Positions 50,520 to 62,774 of a stretch of 64,000 nucleotides of DNA are shown here, piece by piece. The position numbers were made by a program, and so were the translations under genes. The number at the start of each line of letters is the position of its first letter. The stretch's first letter is position 1. Location: contig JACEVL010000341.1 in the NCBI GenBank assembly GCA_020284085.1, forward strand, positions 124,001 through 188,000, given 5' to 3'. This stretch comes from Aporrectodea caliginosa. Lineage: Eukaryota > Annelida > Clitellata > Crassiclitellata > Lumbricidae. The notes under the pieces are model-generated. The model worked only from the letters and a program-made list of their open reading frames with translations. It made no database searches and was not told the DNA's origin.

Positions 50520-51603
50520 GTAGGAGGCAGGCAGTGTGATCAGTGAAGGAGTGAAGCAGGACATAGGAAGGACCAATTACAGCAGTATACCAGACAACGC
50601 AATAAAAATTCATCAGAATAAAATTCTATGGCGCAACGAAACGAGGTCAAACTAGTATTACGTCAAATGATGGTTTGAGATAACCCATTTAAGTGCTTCA
50701 AATTGTTTTATATATGAAAGTGGTAGACAAAGGTAGCACTGCCCTAAATTAGGCCTACTGGGGTATTAGTCGATGAAATACATGTATTTGTGAATACAGA
50801 GCCTTGTTTTAACTTAAGTGAGAAGTTGAGTGACAAAATAAACATCTTCAAATATTTACAAGTTTATTTATCCTTTCTTTTGTAATTTAATTAGAATGCA
50901 TAGAGAAATTAAATTCATTACAAAAGTCTTGTGTAGTTTTTTGAGTGCACATACCCCATTTATGAGTTCTATGCCCAAAATTATTCTGTATCCACTGCAT
51001 GTACTACCTGCTTATATTAAAATTCTATAAGCTAAAAATAAAAAAATTGGAAGGTGAAATTTGGTTAACAAGAATTTGTACTTGCTAGTCCTCTGCTTTT
51101 CATGCTAAATGATTTGCACTATGTTCAGTATGTTGCTTTTCTGCATTTACATCCTAATAAACTGAACGTTAAGCATGAATTAAAGAGTAACCTGTGCTGC
51201 TGAGTTTTAACTGTAACAGTTGTCAAACAATGGGAATGAATTTCTTCTCGATTCACATAGCACAACAATAAGTGCAATCTGATTCAGTACAAAGACAAAT
51301 TTGAACCTTTGACATGACTGGCAGATGCATGGAACTTAATCAGTGTTGAAGTCAATAACTAGAATTAAGACAGTTTGTCTAACATGCATCAGCATCGATT
51401 CAAATCAAGAAAGCAAAAGCCTAAATAGTTCAATGTTAATCACACTACAGGAACAAACTTGCAAGGCATTTCATGTTGTCCAAATTCGTTACCATTGCTT
51501 TCATTATTTGGTCAGAGAAGTTTCATTATTGTAAGATGATGGCACTCTAGTTAGATGGAAAGGACTGCAGTTGTATCCATCTCGCATTCAATCCACCAAC
51601 TGA

Positions 51604-54600
51604 TCATCTCCACTGCACTTGTAATGAAGGCTTTATAGCCTCTGACATCTGGATCTTCTCCCAGATTTTACGGTTAGTCTTTAGTGCCATCTAGAGAAAT
51701 CGCAAAACAAATTAATGAAAGCTATACAAGTAACTGTATTTGTCCAGTTACAATGCTGTTATCAGACAGACAGTTTGAGTCATTGGCCACGTGAGATAAT
51801 TCCCTTCACAACTGAAAAAATCAAAGATTTTGTTCTACAGGCACTCTGCAGACAGTACTTGTATAGGAAAATTTAGTTGTTAACTTGTTGTTGTAGACAA
51901 AGTACAAGAGATATTAATGTGCAAGGAAGTAAATGCAGGTCTGACCTTGTATCCAGCATTATCACCACACCCAAAAGTGTTTCATAAGATATTCTACACT
52001 ACATTTACTTACTGAAGGAGTACTGCATCCAAACGCATGCAATGCTTAATGAACAATTCAAAACAACAAAGTTTAGCCATTGGACCACACAATGTAGCCA
52101 CTGCATCCAGCAACTGACGACAATATATAATGAGCAAGCCATTAATTAAACATTTTTAGGATCACTGGTAAGCCAAAAGATGTAAAATGGGTGAAGTCAG
52201 CAACTTTTGAACTTGCCTCTGCAATGTCGACTTTTCTTTCCCAGCTTTTGACCTTCTTTCTGATCTCATAGAGGTCAGCCTTTTCCTGAACATAATCAAT
52301 AACATCAGGAACTCGATAGTCTGACATCTGCTGACGAAGTTTCCGGTTGATCCTTTCAGCCTCTGTGCGCTCCTGAAATTATATAAGGTCCTCCAATTAT
52401 ACGTGGCATAAAAAGGGTCACATCCCTGAATATATTGGGTATCGAGATTTCCGCAAAGCTCGGTTTTTCCTCCCATATCCAAAAGATTTGTGTACGGGCC
52501 AAGCAATCTCTCCATGCCCATCGTATTTTAATCTCGCATGGGCTCTTGGGAGTCAGGTTATATGATGTGGTCCGGTCCACCACTGTCAACCGAATGCTTT
52601 ATTGTTCCCAAGTGTGGTGGGGCTTTGCCAGCAAACAGGAACGTGACTCTCTAAGTGCTGTGGTCCGCAAGCTGGTACGCTTTGGCTTCCTACCAAAATC
52701 TTTCCCCACTTTTGAGGAACTCTGTAAAAAGCCGACCATGACCTTTTTAGAAATATCTTAAATAATCCCGGTCATATCCTTCATTACCTACTACCCCCTG
52801 TCCTATATACTGGTCATGATTTGCGCCCACGCTCACATAACCGTGTTCTTTCTAGATTTGATTCCCTCACCAGGCGTGGTTTCCTGGCTAGGATGTTGTA
52901 CAGCTAAGCCATATAGTGTTTTTTTAGTTTACTATTTACTAACTTTTTCGCTACTATTTGATAACTTTGTATAACTTTGTATGTACAGCGCCGTGCGTTT
53001 GCCAGCGTTTAATAAAGAACACACTTACTTACTTACTTACTTACTTACCATATATACTGTATTTTCTGGACTATATGTCGCTCCTTTGTATAAGCCGCAG
53101 TGACACAAAAATGGCAAATTTTTGTAAAATAAATATATACATCGCCCAGGGAGGCAGAGACGGAGCTCCCATACAGATAATCAAACACGCATAAGCATGT
53201 GCGCTGTTTGGGGCCATGTATACATGGCCATTATTAGCAAATACTTGCTAAAAAATAACCTTTTTTAGCCGAATGGATCCAAGAATAATATATTAACAGA
53301 TAGAGCTGCAGTTAGCTATTAAACACTCGGTTCACTCCTTTATATACAACGCCACCTGCAGCTCTCATGTAAAAACCGCGACTTACACTCCAAAAAAACG
53401 GTAGTCATCTACAAGTCTACCTTGAACGTAAGTCGAACATGTTCCCTGTAAGTTGCACCAGTGGCGTAGCAAGGATTTTGGGGGCCCTTGTGCAGAGCTT
53501 TTGTGGTGGGCCCCTTTAACCCACCCCCCATTCGATTTTAAACAAAAACGCTGTGCAAAACACGCTGTTGCATACAAAATAAAAGGTCAGATAATAAAAT
53601 TGGACAAGTCTAAATTCTACGGTAATCTAAGAAGAGGAGTAGCCTACTAAAAGTTAAAACGTTCTTTTGCGCGCTTTCTCTTGCGCAAAAATATCCACCA
53701 CTTTTGAAGTATCAAGCTTTTTGGCATATTCATTTTCTATTGAAAACATTGCCAGGTCGCTCAGCCGCTCTTGTCACTTGGTACTTCGTAGATAGTTTTT
53801 GATGAGCTTCAGTTTTGAAAATGATCTTTCACATGTTGCAACGGTCGCAGGTAAAGTCAGCAGCAACATGCATGCAGGGTGAGAATTGCCGGGGTATGGG
53901 GTGTTCAACCCCCTAGTCTTTCTTAGGCTCCCATAGTAAAGTCTAAGCTTACATTTCACACCCAAAGTGCACATAAATAAACTTCTAACCCCCCTCCCAG
54001 TTATTTTTTTACAATTCCCATACTGGCAACATGTAGGCAGTGCAGACGTCACTGAATGTAGACGAAAGAGCATAATTAGTCTACGAGTAACAGTTGCGCA
54101 ATTTCGAAGATGGTTGACTTCGTTGACAACTTCTAACGAAAGCTTGAGTGAAATTACAGCAGCTGAGCTGGAAAAGATAGCGAAATGTCGGTATGATACT
54201 GTTTAGCTAACAGTTCGGCTGCTGCATACAGTTCGTCGTCAGAGGCATCTAAGAGTATGCCTGTCGAAGGCAAAAGCGCGCTGAACGTTGCAGCCAAAGA
54301 ACTAAGGCTGAGAAATCGCTGTTTGATTTTTCCACATGCTCTATCCACTGTAGCCAAAAACACATTCACTCTTAAACGTTTCTCGGTTGACGAAGGCGAT
54401 TCGTCGTGAAACATTTAATCAAATAGTCTTTTTGCCTTCTTTAAACGCCGGTCTTCAAAATGATCTTTAATGCCCCAAGCTTTTGCCAGACTAACAGCAG
54501 TATCGCGGATAGAATCGTAGCCTACTCATTCCGCATGCTCTGAATTTTCTCATGCGATGCCTTGATCAGATCACTTGCTTTACTCAGGTCGCACTGCAGA

Positions 54601-57600
54601 TCGAGATTGCTGTCGTTTTTAGATGCCATGGGTTGCTTCCAGAATTTTTTTAATTGTCCATTACTGTGTAGTGCCGTAGTGGAAAATATCAACAAAATTA
54701 ATGAACAAAAACCCATATGTAAATTGTTAACACGCCCCCGTGACGTAGGACATGACATCTAGGGCCTAACTGCTGGCCAAAGATTAAAGATAGGCTACTA
54801 AAAGATTTTTGTTATAGATTTAGACTTGGTTAAGTTGATTTGATTACATTCTGAAAGAAAAGCCGCTCTGACGGTCTGACCGCCGGGGGCCCTTAACCGC
54901 CGGGGCCCTTGACCGCCGGGGGGCCCCTGTCCGCCGTGGGCCCTTGTGCATTGCACAACCTGCACAACCCATTGCTACGCCACTGAGTTGCACGCATGTG
55001 CTGCGGCTGGCGCATGCCCGCACAAGCACCTATGACGCCTGTACAGTGGACGTCATGTCACGTGATAATTTTTTTAATGCTTTAAAATCAGGCAAAACTT
55101 GTTCATTTTTAAAGTTCAAATTTAAATACAAATTAAGTCGCACAGTCACACTGCACAGCACACTACACAGTGCTTTAAAACAATGACAAATAAAGTACGT
55201 TCATCTGCCTACTGCAGTCATCATTAAAATGAAAAATTGTTGCCAATGTAGTCAGCGTTCAGCAGATGACAAGGCTTGCACAATTGCATCTTTGTCTTAA
55301 AGGGAACACTGAAGTCGATCCCAAATTTTTGGCCATACAAAGTAGAAAAGTCTATATGACTCACACATACCATAGTCTATGTTTGTTTTATAGCAGGCCA
55401 TCTTTGCATACATAGTGGTGACCAGATCCATTAAACCATGGGACATTTCAGCATCGACTTACTTCTTCTACCAACTGAGTTTCAGCATCAATTCGAGCAA
55501 GTAGTTCATTACGAGCCGCAATTTCGAGCTTCAGTCGATCTGACTCCATCATCAGTGTGTTGAGTTTCTTCTTGTATGAGTTGAGCACCTGCAAGGAATT
55601 GCCAGCCATCAGCTTCTGGTGCAGCAGCTCCTGGTTCCGTTCATCAATCTTCTCAATGTATTGCTGATTTTCAATCTTCAGCTGACTGAAGTCAACTTCA
55701 TGGAGAATCTCACCCATCTCCTCTTTCTACAATCATTTAAAAAAGAAAGCTATTTAAACCAGTACAATAAATTTATTACTAAGTTATTACAACTGATGAC
55801 TTCTAACAAACTGTAAGTAATCTTTTTCCAAATAAGCATCAATTATATAATCCAGTGAGAGAATTGCCGGGAAGCTTTTTTAAGAATGTGTGATCTTGTA
55901 TATAGGGTTGTTAATATCGGATTTTTTGGCAAACCGATTATCGGTTTTAGAAATCCGATTTTAAACCGATTATCGTCGTTTTTATTGGCCTTCATAAAAA
56001 ATTTAAAATATTATCATATTATGCAAGTTACTGAAAACCGTTTATCGCTACGTACCGTACCGTAACGTACATACAATGTGGGGTTCTACTATTACCTCGT
56101 TGGCTGTGGAAGTCTCCGTTTATATATATAAGAGGCAATAATACGTCGCTGTGGGGTTCTACTATTACCTCGTTGGCTGTGGAAGTCTCCGTTTTATATA
56201 TAAGAGGCAGAATTCGATAATCGTTTTGTCAATAATGAAAACTGATTATCGTTTTCAAAACCGATAATCGGATTTCCGATTATCGTTTCCCTACTTGTAT
56301 CTGAAGCAAACATAAGAATGGCAATCCAGTGAATCCACACAACATTTCCTTAAAGTTACAAGAACAGCAAACCAACAACTAAAGAATGTTTCCTTAAGGT
56401 TATCTGGCTCAACAAAATGCCTTAGGGAAAATATCTGAGTTATCTGTCATATTACAGAAGACAACCATATGAATCGTTTACATTATGGGCAACTGCACAT
56501 TGGGGCAATATAAATTTGCAAAATTACAAATATCAGTAAGTTTAAATAATTACAAAAGGTTATGTCAACATCTGGATTATGGCAAGGTATAAAATAAGAT
56601 CTAGTCATATGCCACACTTGGCCCACATCTGTTATAACTTATTACCTCACTAGCTTTGAACAGCAACCTTCAGCATTTGCTTTCATGAGCTACACTATTA
56701 ATTTAGACAGCCAAAGTAAACTCAATTATCACTTTAGGTCCTCTGTGAGGTTCTCACAAGGCACTATATAAAGAGCCAAGATGATCTTCAGTCCTGTGTA
56801 TATGCTGTGGTCTCAATCTCATTCATGTATTTTTTATATACCCACAGCCTAAATGTATCGTGCTCCAAGATATCTACCAATTCAAAGGCACTCTTAGCCC
56901 CCACCCAGCATAAGAACAGTTTTAAAGTGTTGGTGTAAGATACAACTGGTTTCCTTGTTACAGAGGATCGCTATCGAATCTGAGTTATAGCAGATGTTTC
57001 TAACAGTTACCTTTACCAATTACCAGTCTTCTGGATATAAGGAGCAGTGAGACGAAACAATATCTGATTTGAAATTATCTTTAAAAATTCAACCTGTCTC
57101 AACTGTAACTGGAGTTTCTTCTTGCTGACTTTCAATGCTTCATTTCGTAATCGAAGTTTTACAACCAGCGTTTCCTGTTAAAATATAAATTTGCACAATA
57201 ATATAGAAGTTAAGTTTTAGATGACAATCAAGAATCTAACAACATTATTCCACTACAGCATAATATTGTACTCCACTTAAATTCTGTATTGTGCTCTACT
57301 GAAACTCACTGACAAAAGAAGCCATGTCCATTAAGACATGGCTTCCTCATCAGGTCACCTCATGAGGCAGCTAAGGGCCAAGGCCATGAAATGTTACACC
57401 TCAATATCTTAGCCTGAGCAATATGGTTTGCATGAAACATTACTGTTTCAGCAAACATACTGCTAAAGCATATGAAGAAACAATCTCAGATCTTCCTGCC
57501 TGTGAGATATCTCAGATCTATGCCTTTGATAAAGTTGACTGACTGTATAATTGGTTTATCTTGGATTACTTAATATGGATTTTCTCTGCTTCTTCATCGT

Positions 57601-60411
57601 CATAATAACTCCAACTACAGTGCAATACACACAAGATGCAAACAGAAAAGACAAGATATCGCTTAGTATGAAATGAAAGCTTGGGCTGTTCTGATGTCAA
57701 TGCATTTTAACATGAAATTAATTATTCTTTCAAGACAGAACTGATGAGATGAAATATCAGTTATTATAAAAATTTGTGCCTTCTCATGTCTTGCATTTTC
57801 TTCTTGGGACAGTGTTCCACTGCACATGCATACTCATTACTCATGCATTTGACTCAGATCGCTAAAACATTTTCAAACTTCTGTAAAATGCACTTGTTTA
57901 GATTTTTTAGACAGTAATGCATATAGCAACTTTGTAAGGTACTGAAAGTGTGCTATATTAAGTGTCTTGATATACGTGCATACAGTCATAAACACATGTG
58001 TAAAATAAACTAAAAATTTACAGATGGAAGAATAGGTATAAACTACCTATTTGAGCATTTAAATTCCCAATGTATGAAGGTAATTTGTTTCATTTTAGGT
58101 GCTCACTGTAATTGGCAACAACTGATTGTGTACACTCATCTGAAACTAAAGTGAATAAAAGTCTTTTAAAATCGTATATACCCGTGCCCGTAGTCGTTCC
58201 TCCAAATACTTTATAACTTTTTCTGCATTTGCTGTTCCTGTTTTCAAGTTTGATGCTCCTCTGACAATGTCTCGTTCAAACTCATAGTCTTCTTTCTTAA
58301 TTTCAGCCAAACGAATATCAGCCTCTTCCATAACTGCCTTAAAAAGAAACACAAGTTCAACATAAGTGACATTGCAAATAAACATACTCATAAAACCAGG
58401 AGAAACTTTTTAAGCTTTTCAAACAATGAACAATATATACAGAAATTCTTTTATATCCCATATTCAGAGACAGAAGAGCTGGTGATGGACAACTGTCAAA
58501 GTCCTGGACATTTTATATCATGAGCAGTAGAACCAACGATTTTTACAATATCTGCTTCCGAATCTTTTACTAATTCATGAAAGCATTGCACCACCACTGA
58601 AAAACTACACAAAAGAGAAGTCTTCCTGCCCATTGCAACACGGTGCTTACCCTTAGCGTATCTAGGATCTTCTCAGATTCTTCATTCAACTTCTTCACTT
58701 CCTGCTGATATTCTTCCAACTCTCGTTGCGCAATGTCACATTTCTGCTCAGGATTCAGTCGCAAAGACTTCTCAAGTGCGCTTCCTCGGGATTTTGATCG
58801 TTTCCGTGCAAGACGTGATGATGTTCCCTGATCGCTGTGCGAAGAAAGTGTGGCGTTTGAACCAAAGGCTTGCTTTTCTCTAATTGGTGGATGAAGGCCA
58901 ATTTCCAATTCTTTTGGCTCTGCTCTCTTCAAATACTTCTCAAACATTTGAGTCTCCAAGGCAAGAACTTCATTGGCTCGTCTGTCAAGACAGAACAAGA
59001 AGTCAAGCATGAAATCATTTAACCTAAGTCTTAAATAATTGTCCACATTTCTTTTGGCCTTGGGTAACCTGCGATTAATTTTCAAACCTGTTTCATTTCT
59101 GTCATGCAATAAAAGTATTTTCGTAAATGTCAAATAGTGTTTGTTTTTCATTGAAAACTTACTTGCATACATATCACAGAACTGCCATGCAGATCTCGGA
59201 GTGCTCTATTCTCTGACAGTCTGTGGTAGCCATATAGTTTATTGGTTATTGGCCGCAGGCGGCCCAAACTTCAATTTTACTCCAACGCTATATGAATGTA
59301 AAATTGTAACTGTAAATGTAAACTTGAAGATTTGAAAGTTAAAAGCAAGGTACCATCTTATTCACGAGTGCTGCGTCAAGTCTTAGGGATTGCCCGGTTA
59401 TACTGTATGGAGACCAATGCCCAGTTTCCAGTAGAGAGGGGACAGAGCTGCTGACAGTGTACTGTTCTTAGGTTGAAACAAATAGGATGGTAGTGAATTG
59501 GATCTATCAAAGTAAGATTTGTAGAAAGTTGGGTAAACGTGTAGTTTAGCGTCGTAAAATGCCCATTGTAGCATTGTTATTTTTCATCAATCCAACTTCT
59601 ACTTTGGCGAGAATCCTTTTCCAGCTTCCATTAGGCAAACATTCGTTTCATCAGTCCAGGTTCTATTTAAGCAGGAATTATTTTTCATCAATATAACTTT
59701 TATTTAATTAAGGATTATTTTCCATCAATCCATCTTCTATTTAAACAAAGATTCTTTCATCAGGCCCACTTCAATTTAGCGAAAAATGATTTCCATCAAT
59801 CCGACTTCTATTTAGCAAGAATTCGCTTCATCAATCCAACATGTTTTCCACCAACGCTGAAACCCATGCAATGGCGGATAATTTACGACGCTAAACTACA
59901 CGTTTACCGAAAGTTGGACTTCAGATTTCAAATGACAGCCTGAGGAGTGTAGACAGAGGAGTTGAGACAGATGATGGTGAATGCTTTGAGGAACGGATAG
60001 TTTCAGCACTGAGATAATAATAATCTTTTCTTTATTGAAGCGCCTGACAAACGCACTGCGCTGTACATTACATGTTATGCAATTGAAACAACAAATGACA
60101 GAAGACATAAATCTTAACTACTAACAGAACAGACAGCCTGCAATACACGGCGCTAATAGCAGCCTACAAAGCATGACCGCCCTAACGGGGCTTGAACTCG
60201 GTACCTCTCGCTCTCTATGCCAGTGCGCTATCGGGCCCCCCGATGCAAGAAGTTAAACCCATCTAATAAACGTTTGTACTAAAAGAAGGAAAATCGAGTG
60301 TTACATAGTATCAGCCACAAGTTGAGCGAGCTGTTCGTCGCTTAAATCCACAATATGTTCGTCTGGATTGCCAAGACTTGTATCAACGCTCATAGTCTCA
60401 GACTCCGCCAT
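51604..60411 (-). CDS. CCDC113: CCDC113 (CFAP263) ciliary coiled-coil protein, complete 7-exon gene
   Basis: Partner of CCDC96 in a motile-cilium complex near the nexin-dynein regulatory complex and radial spokes; in vertebrates also linked to centriolar satellites and ciliogenesis. Exons in transcript order, minus strand: 60411-60305, 58981-58651, 58337-58182, 57174-57094, 55726-55463, 52372-52217, 51690-51604. They join in frame to 1,182 nt, or 393 residues (human 377). Exon 1 runs from MAESETMSV to the codon split across intron 1, and exon 2 continues with a segment containing LETQMFEKY, collinear with the human N-terminus. Conserved blocks follow: MEEADIR in exon 3, LRNEALKV in exon 4, VDFSQLKIEN and LQVLNSYKKKL in exon 5, WERKVDIAE in exon 6, MALKTNRKIW in exon 7. 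Nearly all of it from exon 2 onward is charged, heptad-like coiled coil (DUF4201 family). A basic Ser/Arg-rich stretch (about residues 92-110) sits in exon 2. Intron 6 uses a GC donor. The C-terminus is short, ending in QVQWR. Convergent with CYFIP. Confidence 0.9.
52396..53048 (+). repeat. LINE 3' fragment, probable partner of the tRNA-SINE
   Basis: 5'-truncated reverse-transcriptase C-terminus in one frame (KRVTSLNILGIEIS, AKQSLHAHRILISHGL, VWWGFASKQERDSLSAVVRK, FPTFEELCKK). After a frameshift near 52757 it reads NNPGHILHYLLPPV and HDLRPRSHNRVL and ends near 52903. The 3' UTR ends TGTACAGCGCCGTGCGTTTG...AATAAAGAACAC followed by (ACTT)n to about 53048. It lies antisense in CCDC113 intron 5, starting only about 20 bp from the exon 6 acceptor. 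Confidence 0.8.
53459..54985 (-). mobile_element. hAT transposon with decayed transposase (CCDC113 intron 5)
   Basis: 1,527 bp, exact 8-bp flanks AGTTGCAC (53451-53458, 54986-54993). Ends CAGTGGCGTAGCAAGGATTT and ATTGCTACGCCACTG. GGGCCC-rich subterminal repeats at both ends. Unlike the other hAT-type elements here it still shows transposase sequence on the minus strand. Confidence 0.88.
53640..54420 (-). pseudogene. hAT transposase C-terminal part, broken
   Basis: Minus-strand frames read FLATVDRACGKIKQRFLSLS (near 54360), then after frameshifts LLLTLPATVATCERSFSKLK (about 53870-53810) and NYLRST, a stop, and QERLSDLAMF. The ERSFSKLKLIKNYLRS block is the C-terminal dimerisation motif of hAT transposases of the ZMYM1-like group. 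A 150-bp C-rich stretch near 53880-54030 splits the coding region. Not functional. Confidence 0.8.
55903..56293. mobile_element. hAT MITE family H1, copy 3 (CCDC113 intron 4)
   Basis: 391 bp; same termini and about 80-bp interior modules as the copies at 13227 and 31320. Flanks CTTGTATA and CTTGTATC (7 of 8). The right terminus lacks AACAT relative to the other copies. Confidence 0.83.
56294..58650. other. CCDC113 introns 2-4, otherwise featureless
   Basis: Apart from exons 3 (58182-58337) and 4 (57094-57174) and the edge of the MITE at 55903, I see AT-rich unique sequence. A small hairpin (AAGCCATGTC...GACATGGCTT, 57321-57346) is present. No other gene. Confidence 0.5.
59532..59908. mobile_element. 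377-bp foldback element with internal tandem repeats (CCDC113 intron 1)
   Basis: Long inverted ends (about 37 bp, opening GGTAAACGTGTAGTTTAGCG) with exact 8-bp flanks GAAAGTTG (59524-59531, 59909-59916). The interior is a run of degenerate units of about 45 bp containing CATCAATCC.ACTTCTATTTAGC. No coding capacity. An 8-bp duplication fits hAT or P superfamilies, but the ends match neither consensus clearly. Confidence 0.8.
60011..60241 (-). repeat. tRNA-derived SINE, copy 2 (CCDC113 intron 1)
   Basis: Reverse-strand copy of the SINE at 2654: B box GTTCAAGCC, the same body, the end TGTACAGCGCAGTGCGTTTG and a short ATT tail (60013-60024). It ends about 65 bp inside intron 1 from CCDC113 exon 1. 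Confidence 0.82.
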
Positions 60412-60482
60412 TTTGACTACAGCGCCGTTGCTACCAAAGAACTTAAGAAGAAACTTTCGTTGCTACACAGATGTATAATTTG

Positions 60483-60544
60483 AGACTAGACTGACCACTG
60501 AAATAACTATTGAGCAATAGTTGTTTCAGTGGTCATTCTAGTCT
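60483..60544. repeat. 30-bp-arm hairpin just upstream of CCDC113
   Basis: Arms 60483-60512 and 60515-60544 pair at 28 of 30 positions around a 2-bp loop (AG). It lies 72 bp upstream of the CCDC113 ATG on the coding strand, in the promoter or 5' UTR. It may be the relic of a MITE or a regulatory element; I cannot tell which. Confidence 0.7.
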
Positions 60545-60748
60545 TATTATATACATATTAGCACTAATATTATTGCAAACATTTTGAACACATCATCATA
60601 CTTTTATTTTCGTTTATTATATTAACAACAGACATAGGCCTAAGGCTGTAGGACCTACAGCAGTGTAGGTGTACATAAAAAACTAGGTATTATCCTGTCG
60701 ACCAGAGGACTCGGTGCACGGTGTGCGCGCAATAAAATTTAATGCATT

Positions 60749-61500
60749 GTAATCGTAATCGTAATCGTAATCGTAAACTCGATATTTCTACAGCGCCCAC
60801 AAAAGCGAAGTCGCGGGAACCAGCTTATCACAGGCGCTTAACCAAAACAGAATCGATAGGCAGGGGTCAAAATCCAGAGAGTCAGGCAGGCAGACAGTCA
60901 GACGGCTAAGGTAAGGCTTAGAGTTGAAATGGCGAGGAAGGTGAGGGGAAGAGAAGGAATCGGGATAGGATTTGTGAAAAAGCAGTGTTTTCAGTTTTGA
61001 GTGGAAGACCTGTGGAGAGATAGCAAGAGGAGAGGTTTTGGTGAGTTCATAGGATGGGTCGGATATTTGTCGTAGCACAGGCGGGAGTTTGTTCCAAAGA
61101 GGCGGGACAGCTATGGCTATGGAACGATTTGCAAATTTAAGCGATGATCGAGGTGACGGAAGGGCGGAGCAGTGTGAGGGTGGAAGATGAACGGGTTGAA
61201 CGAAGAGGTTGGACCAAGAACAACTGACGGAGATACGAGGGCTGAGAGGATTGAAGTGTATTGTAGGTGAGGGATAGGACTTTATATTCTATTCGTTCAG
61301 GAATTTTGAGCCAGTGGAGTGATTTCAAGACAGGTGTGATGTGGTGGTGTTTGGGGTTTTGGTGACAGCACGGGCGAGGGCATTCTGAATGGCTTGGAGG
61401 CGATTAATTTGAGTGGTATCTATATTGAGAAAGAGAGCATTGCAGTAATCTAATTTAGCGTGAACTATATTGATGTGGCGATTGTTGATGAGGTTTTGAA
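60749..61500 (-). repeat. LINE 3' end (GATTAC family), copy C
   Basis: The best-preserved copy. On the minus strand from about 61500, broken frames read DYCNALFLNIDTTQINRLQ, LHWLKIPERIEYKVLSLTYN, LRQISDPSYELTKTSP and FHSKLKTLLFHKSYPDS, then the 3' UTR and (GATTAC)n tail at 60749-60776. Frameshifts and stops are present; 5' truncated, so not active. Confidence 0.78.
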
Positions 61501-61912
61501 GTCAAGCATAGGGCGGATTCTACGCAGGTCACGGATGTGCATGAAGCAAGAACGGGAAAGATGGGTGATTTGATCGGAAAAGCTAACCCAGACAGCCATT
61601 CCCTGCAGGACCCACGTAGAGCCGATGTTGCTTGCCCACAGCGTAAAACCATCGCCAGCCCAGAGGGAAAGAGAACGGGCAACGCCCGTCTAAACTTTAC
61701 AGGCCAACGTTTGTGGACCCGTGAGGGAACGCAAGGGCGGACCCCTGCGGGGCCGGCATTTATCGTCTTTACCTCATCAAGCCCTAAGCGGTGCGCAGGC
61801 TGCGCTCTAAGGGTTAGCTGGAAGGCCCAGGGCAGATCGGCGCGGGCAAGATGTCACTGCACCCAGCGTCGGCCTTTATAGTACCGCTAGTGGCAAATCA
61901 TCGCCAGATGCT

Positions 61913-62050
61913 GGACCTACGGTTTTACCTACAGTTTGCCCACACTGTGTGACTGTGGGACCTACGATTGTGCCTACAGTTTGCCCACACTATGTCACTG
62001 TGGGACCTACGATTGTGCCTACAGTTTTCCCACATCATGCCACTGTGGGC
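61913..62050 (+). repeat. 45-bp tandem repeat, three units
   Basis: Units begin GGACCTACG at 61913, 61958 and 62003, each with GTGCCTACAGTTTGCCCACA and ACTGTGGGACC (first unit slightly different). They follow a GC-rich stretch (61560-61890) of no recognised origin. Confidence 0.8.
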
Positions 62051-62774
62051 GCTATGAATGTCGTTCTAATTAAGGGATGGTCAGATGTATTTTGTATATT
62101 TGGTATATTCAATCTCAAAAGTACACAATCCTACCCAGACTATGCACTTTAGAGACTGGATTGAACAACTCTAAATGTATCTAATGCATGACATAGAAAA
62201 AAGTTTCAGTTTCTCTGACAATTATTATATTCAAGTTTACATCATTTATTGTATCACAAAAACAAAGAAACAATGGATCAGTTAAACCTTAAGTTAAGTC
62301 TTACAACCATTTCAGAGTTTTATGGAAATGATTATACTGCAATCAACCATCAATTAAATGACAAAAATTGCAACCATTGGAACAGTTAATATGAAACCAG
62401 TTCTGAACAATAAGAAATAAAATATTGTTTCATCTCAACTTCACTCTAACATATTATAAACATATTTCTACAAAAGTAATTGTATTAAGGCTAACACAAG
62501 GCATCGTATCACAGAGAAGACAAACAACAGTTAAACCAGTCCTAAATCATAATTATTTTAAAGTTTCATCTAAATCTGTTGCAGTTAACACCATCTAACA
62601 AATCAAAAACAGTTTATATTAACGCAATTCAAAATAATAACAAGTATATATTGCTTTTAATTAAACCATTGTAAAATTACCTTAACATATTCCGCACATA
62701 TTGTAAGAAAATAATTATATTGGAGTAAACATCATTCATCGTATTGCAAAGAATGAGAAACAAGAGTAGTATAG

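Larger units (their letters stand above)
47301..51603. other. Intergenic region between convergent CYFIP and CCDC113
   Basis: Holds the CYFIP 3' UTR and poly(A) candidates, a 70-bp MITE (48155), a hAT-like MITE (48841) and a possible MITE (49998). A TTTATT at 50863-50868 (AATAAA on the minus strand) is a candidate end for CCDC113. No further coding sequence seen. Confidence 0.6.

Noticed and set aside
57321..57346. Small hairpin AAGCCATGTC / GACATGGCTT as a microRNA precursor
   Set aside because: Stem is about 10-12 bp with a tiny loop, far too short for a microRNA precursor.
60170..60241. Possible tRNA gene on the minus strand
   Set aside because: B box and A-box-like sequences are present, but the segment continues into the same body and tail as the SINE at 2654 and lacks a proper acceptor stem.
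61537..61881. 115-codon open frame on the plus strand in the GC-rich patch
   Set aside because: High GC lowers stop-codon frequency; composition is arginine/proline biased and no domain or homologous neighbour frame is seen.
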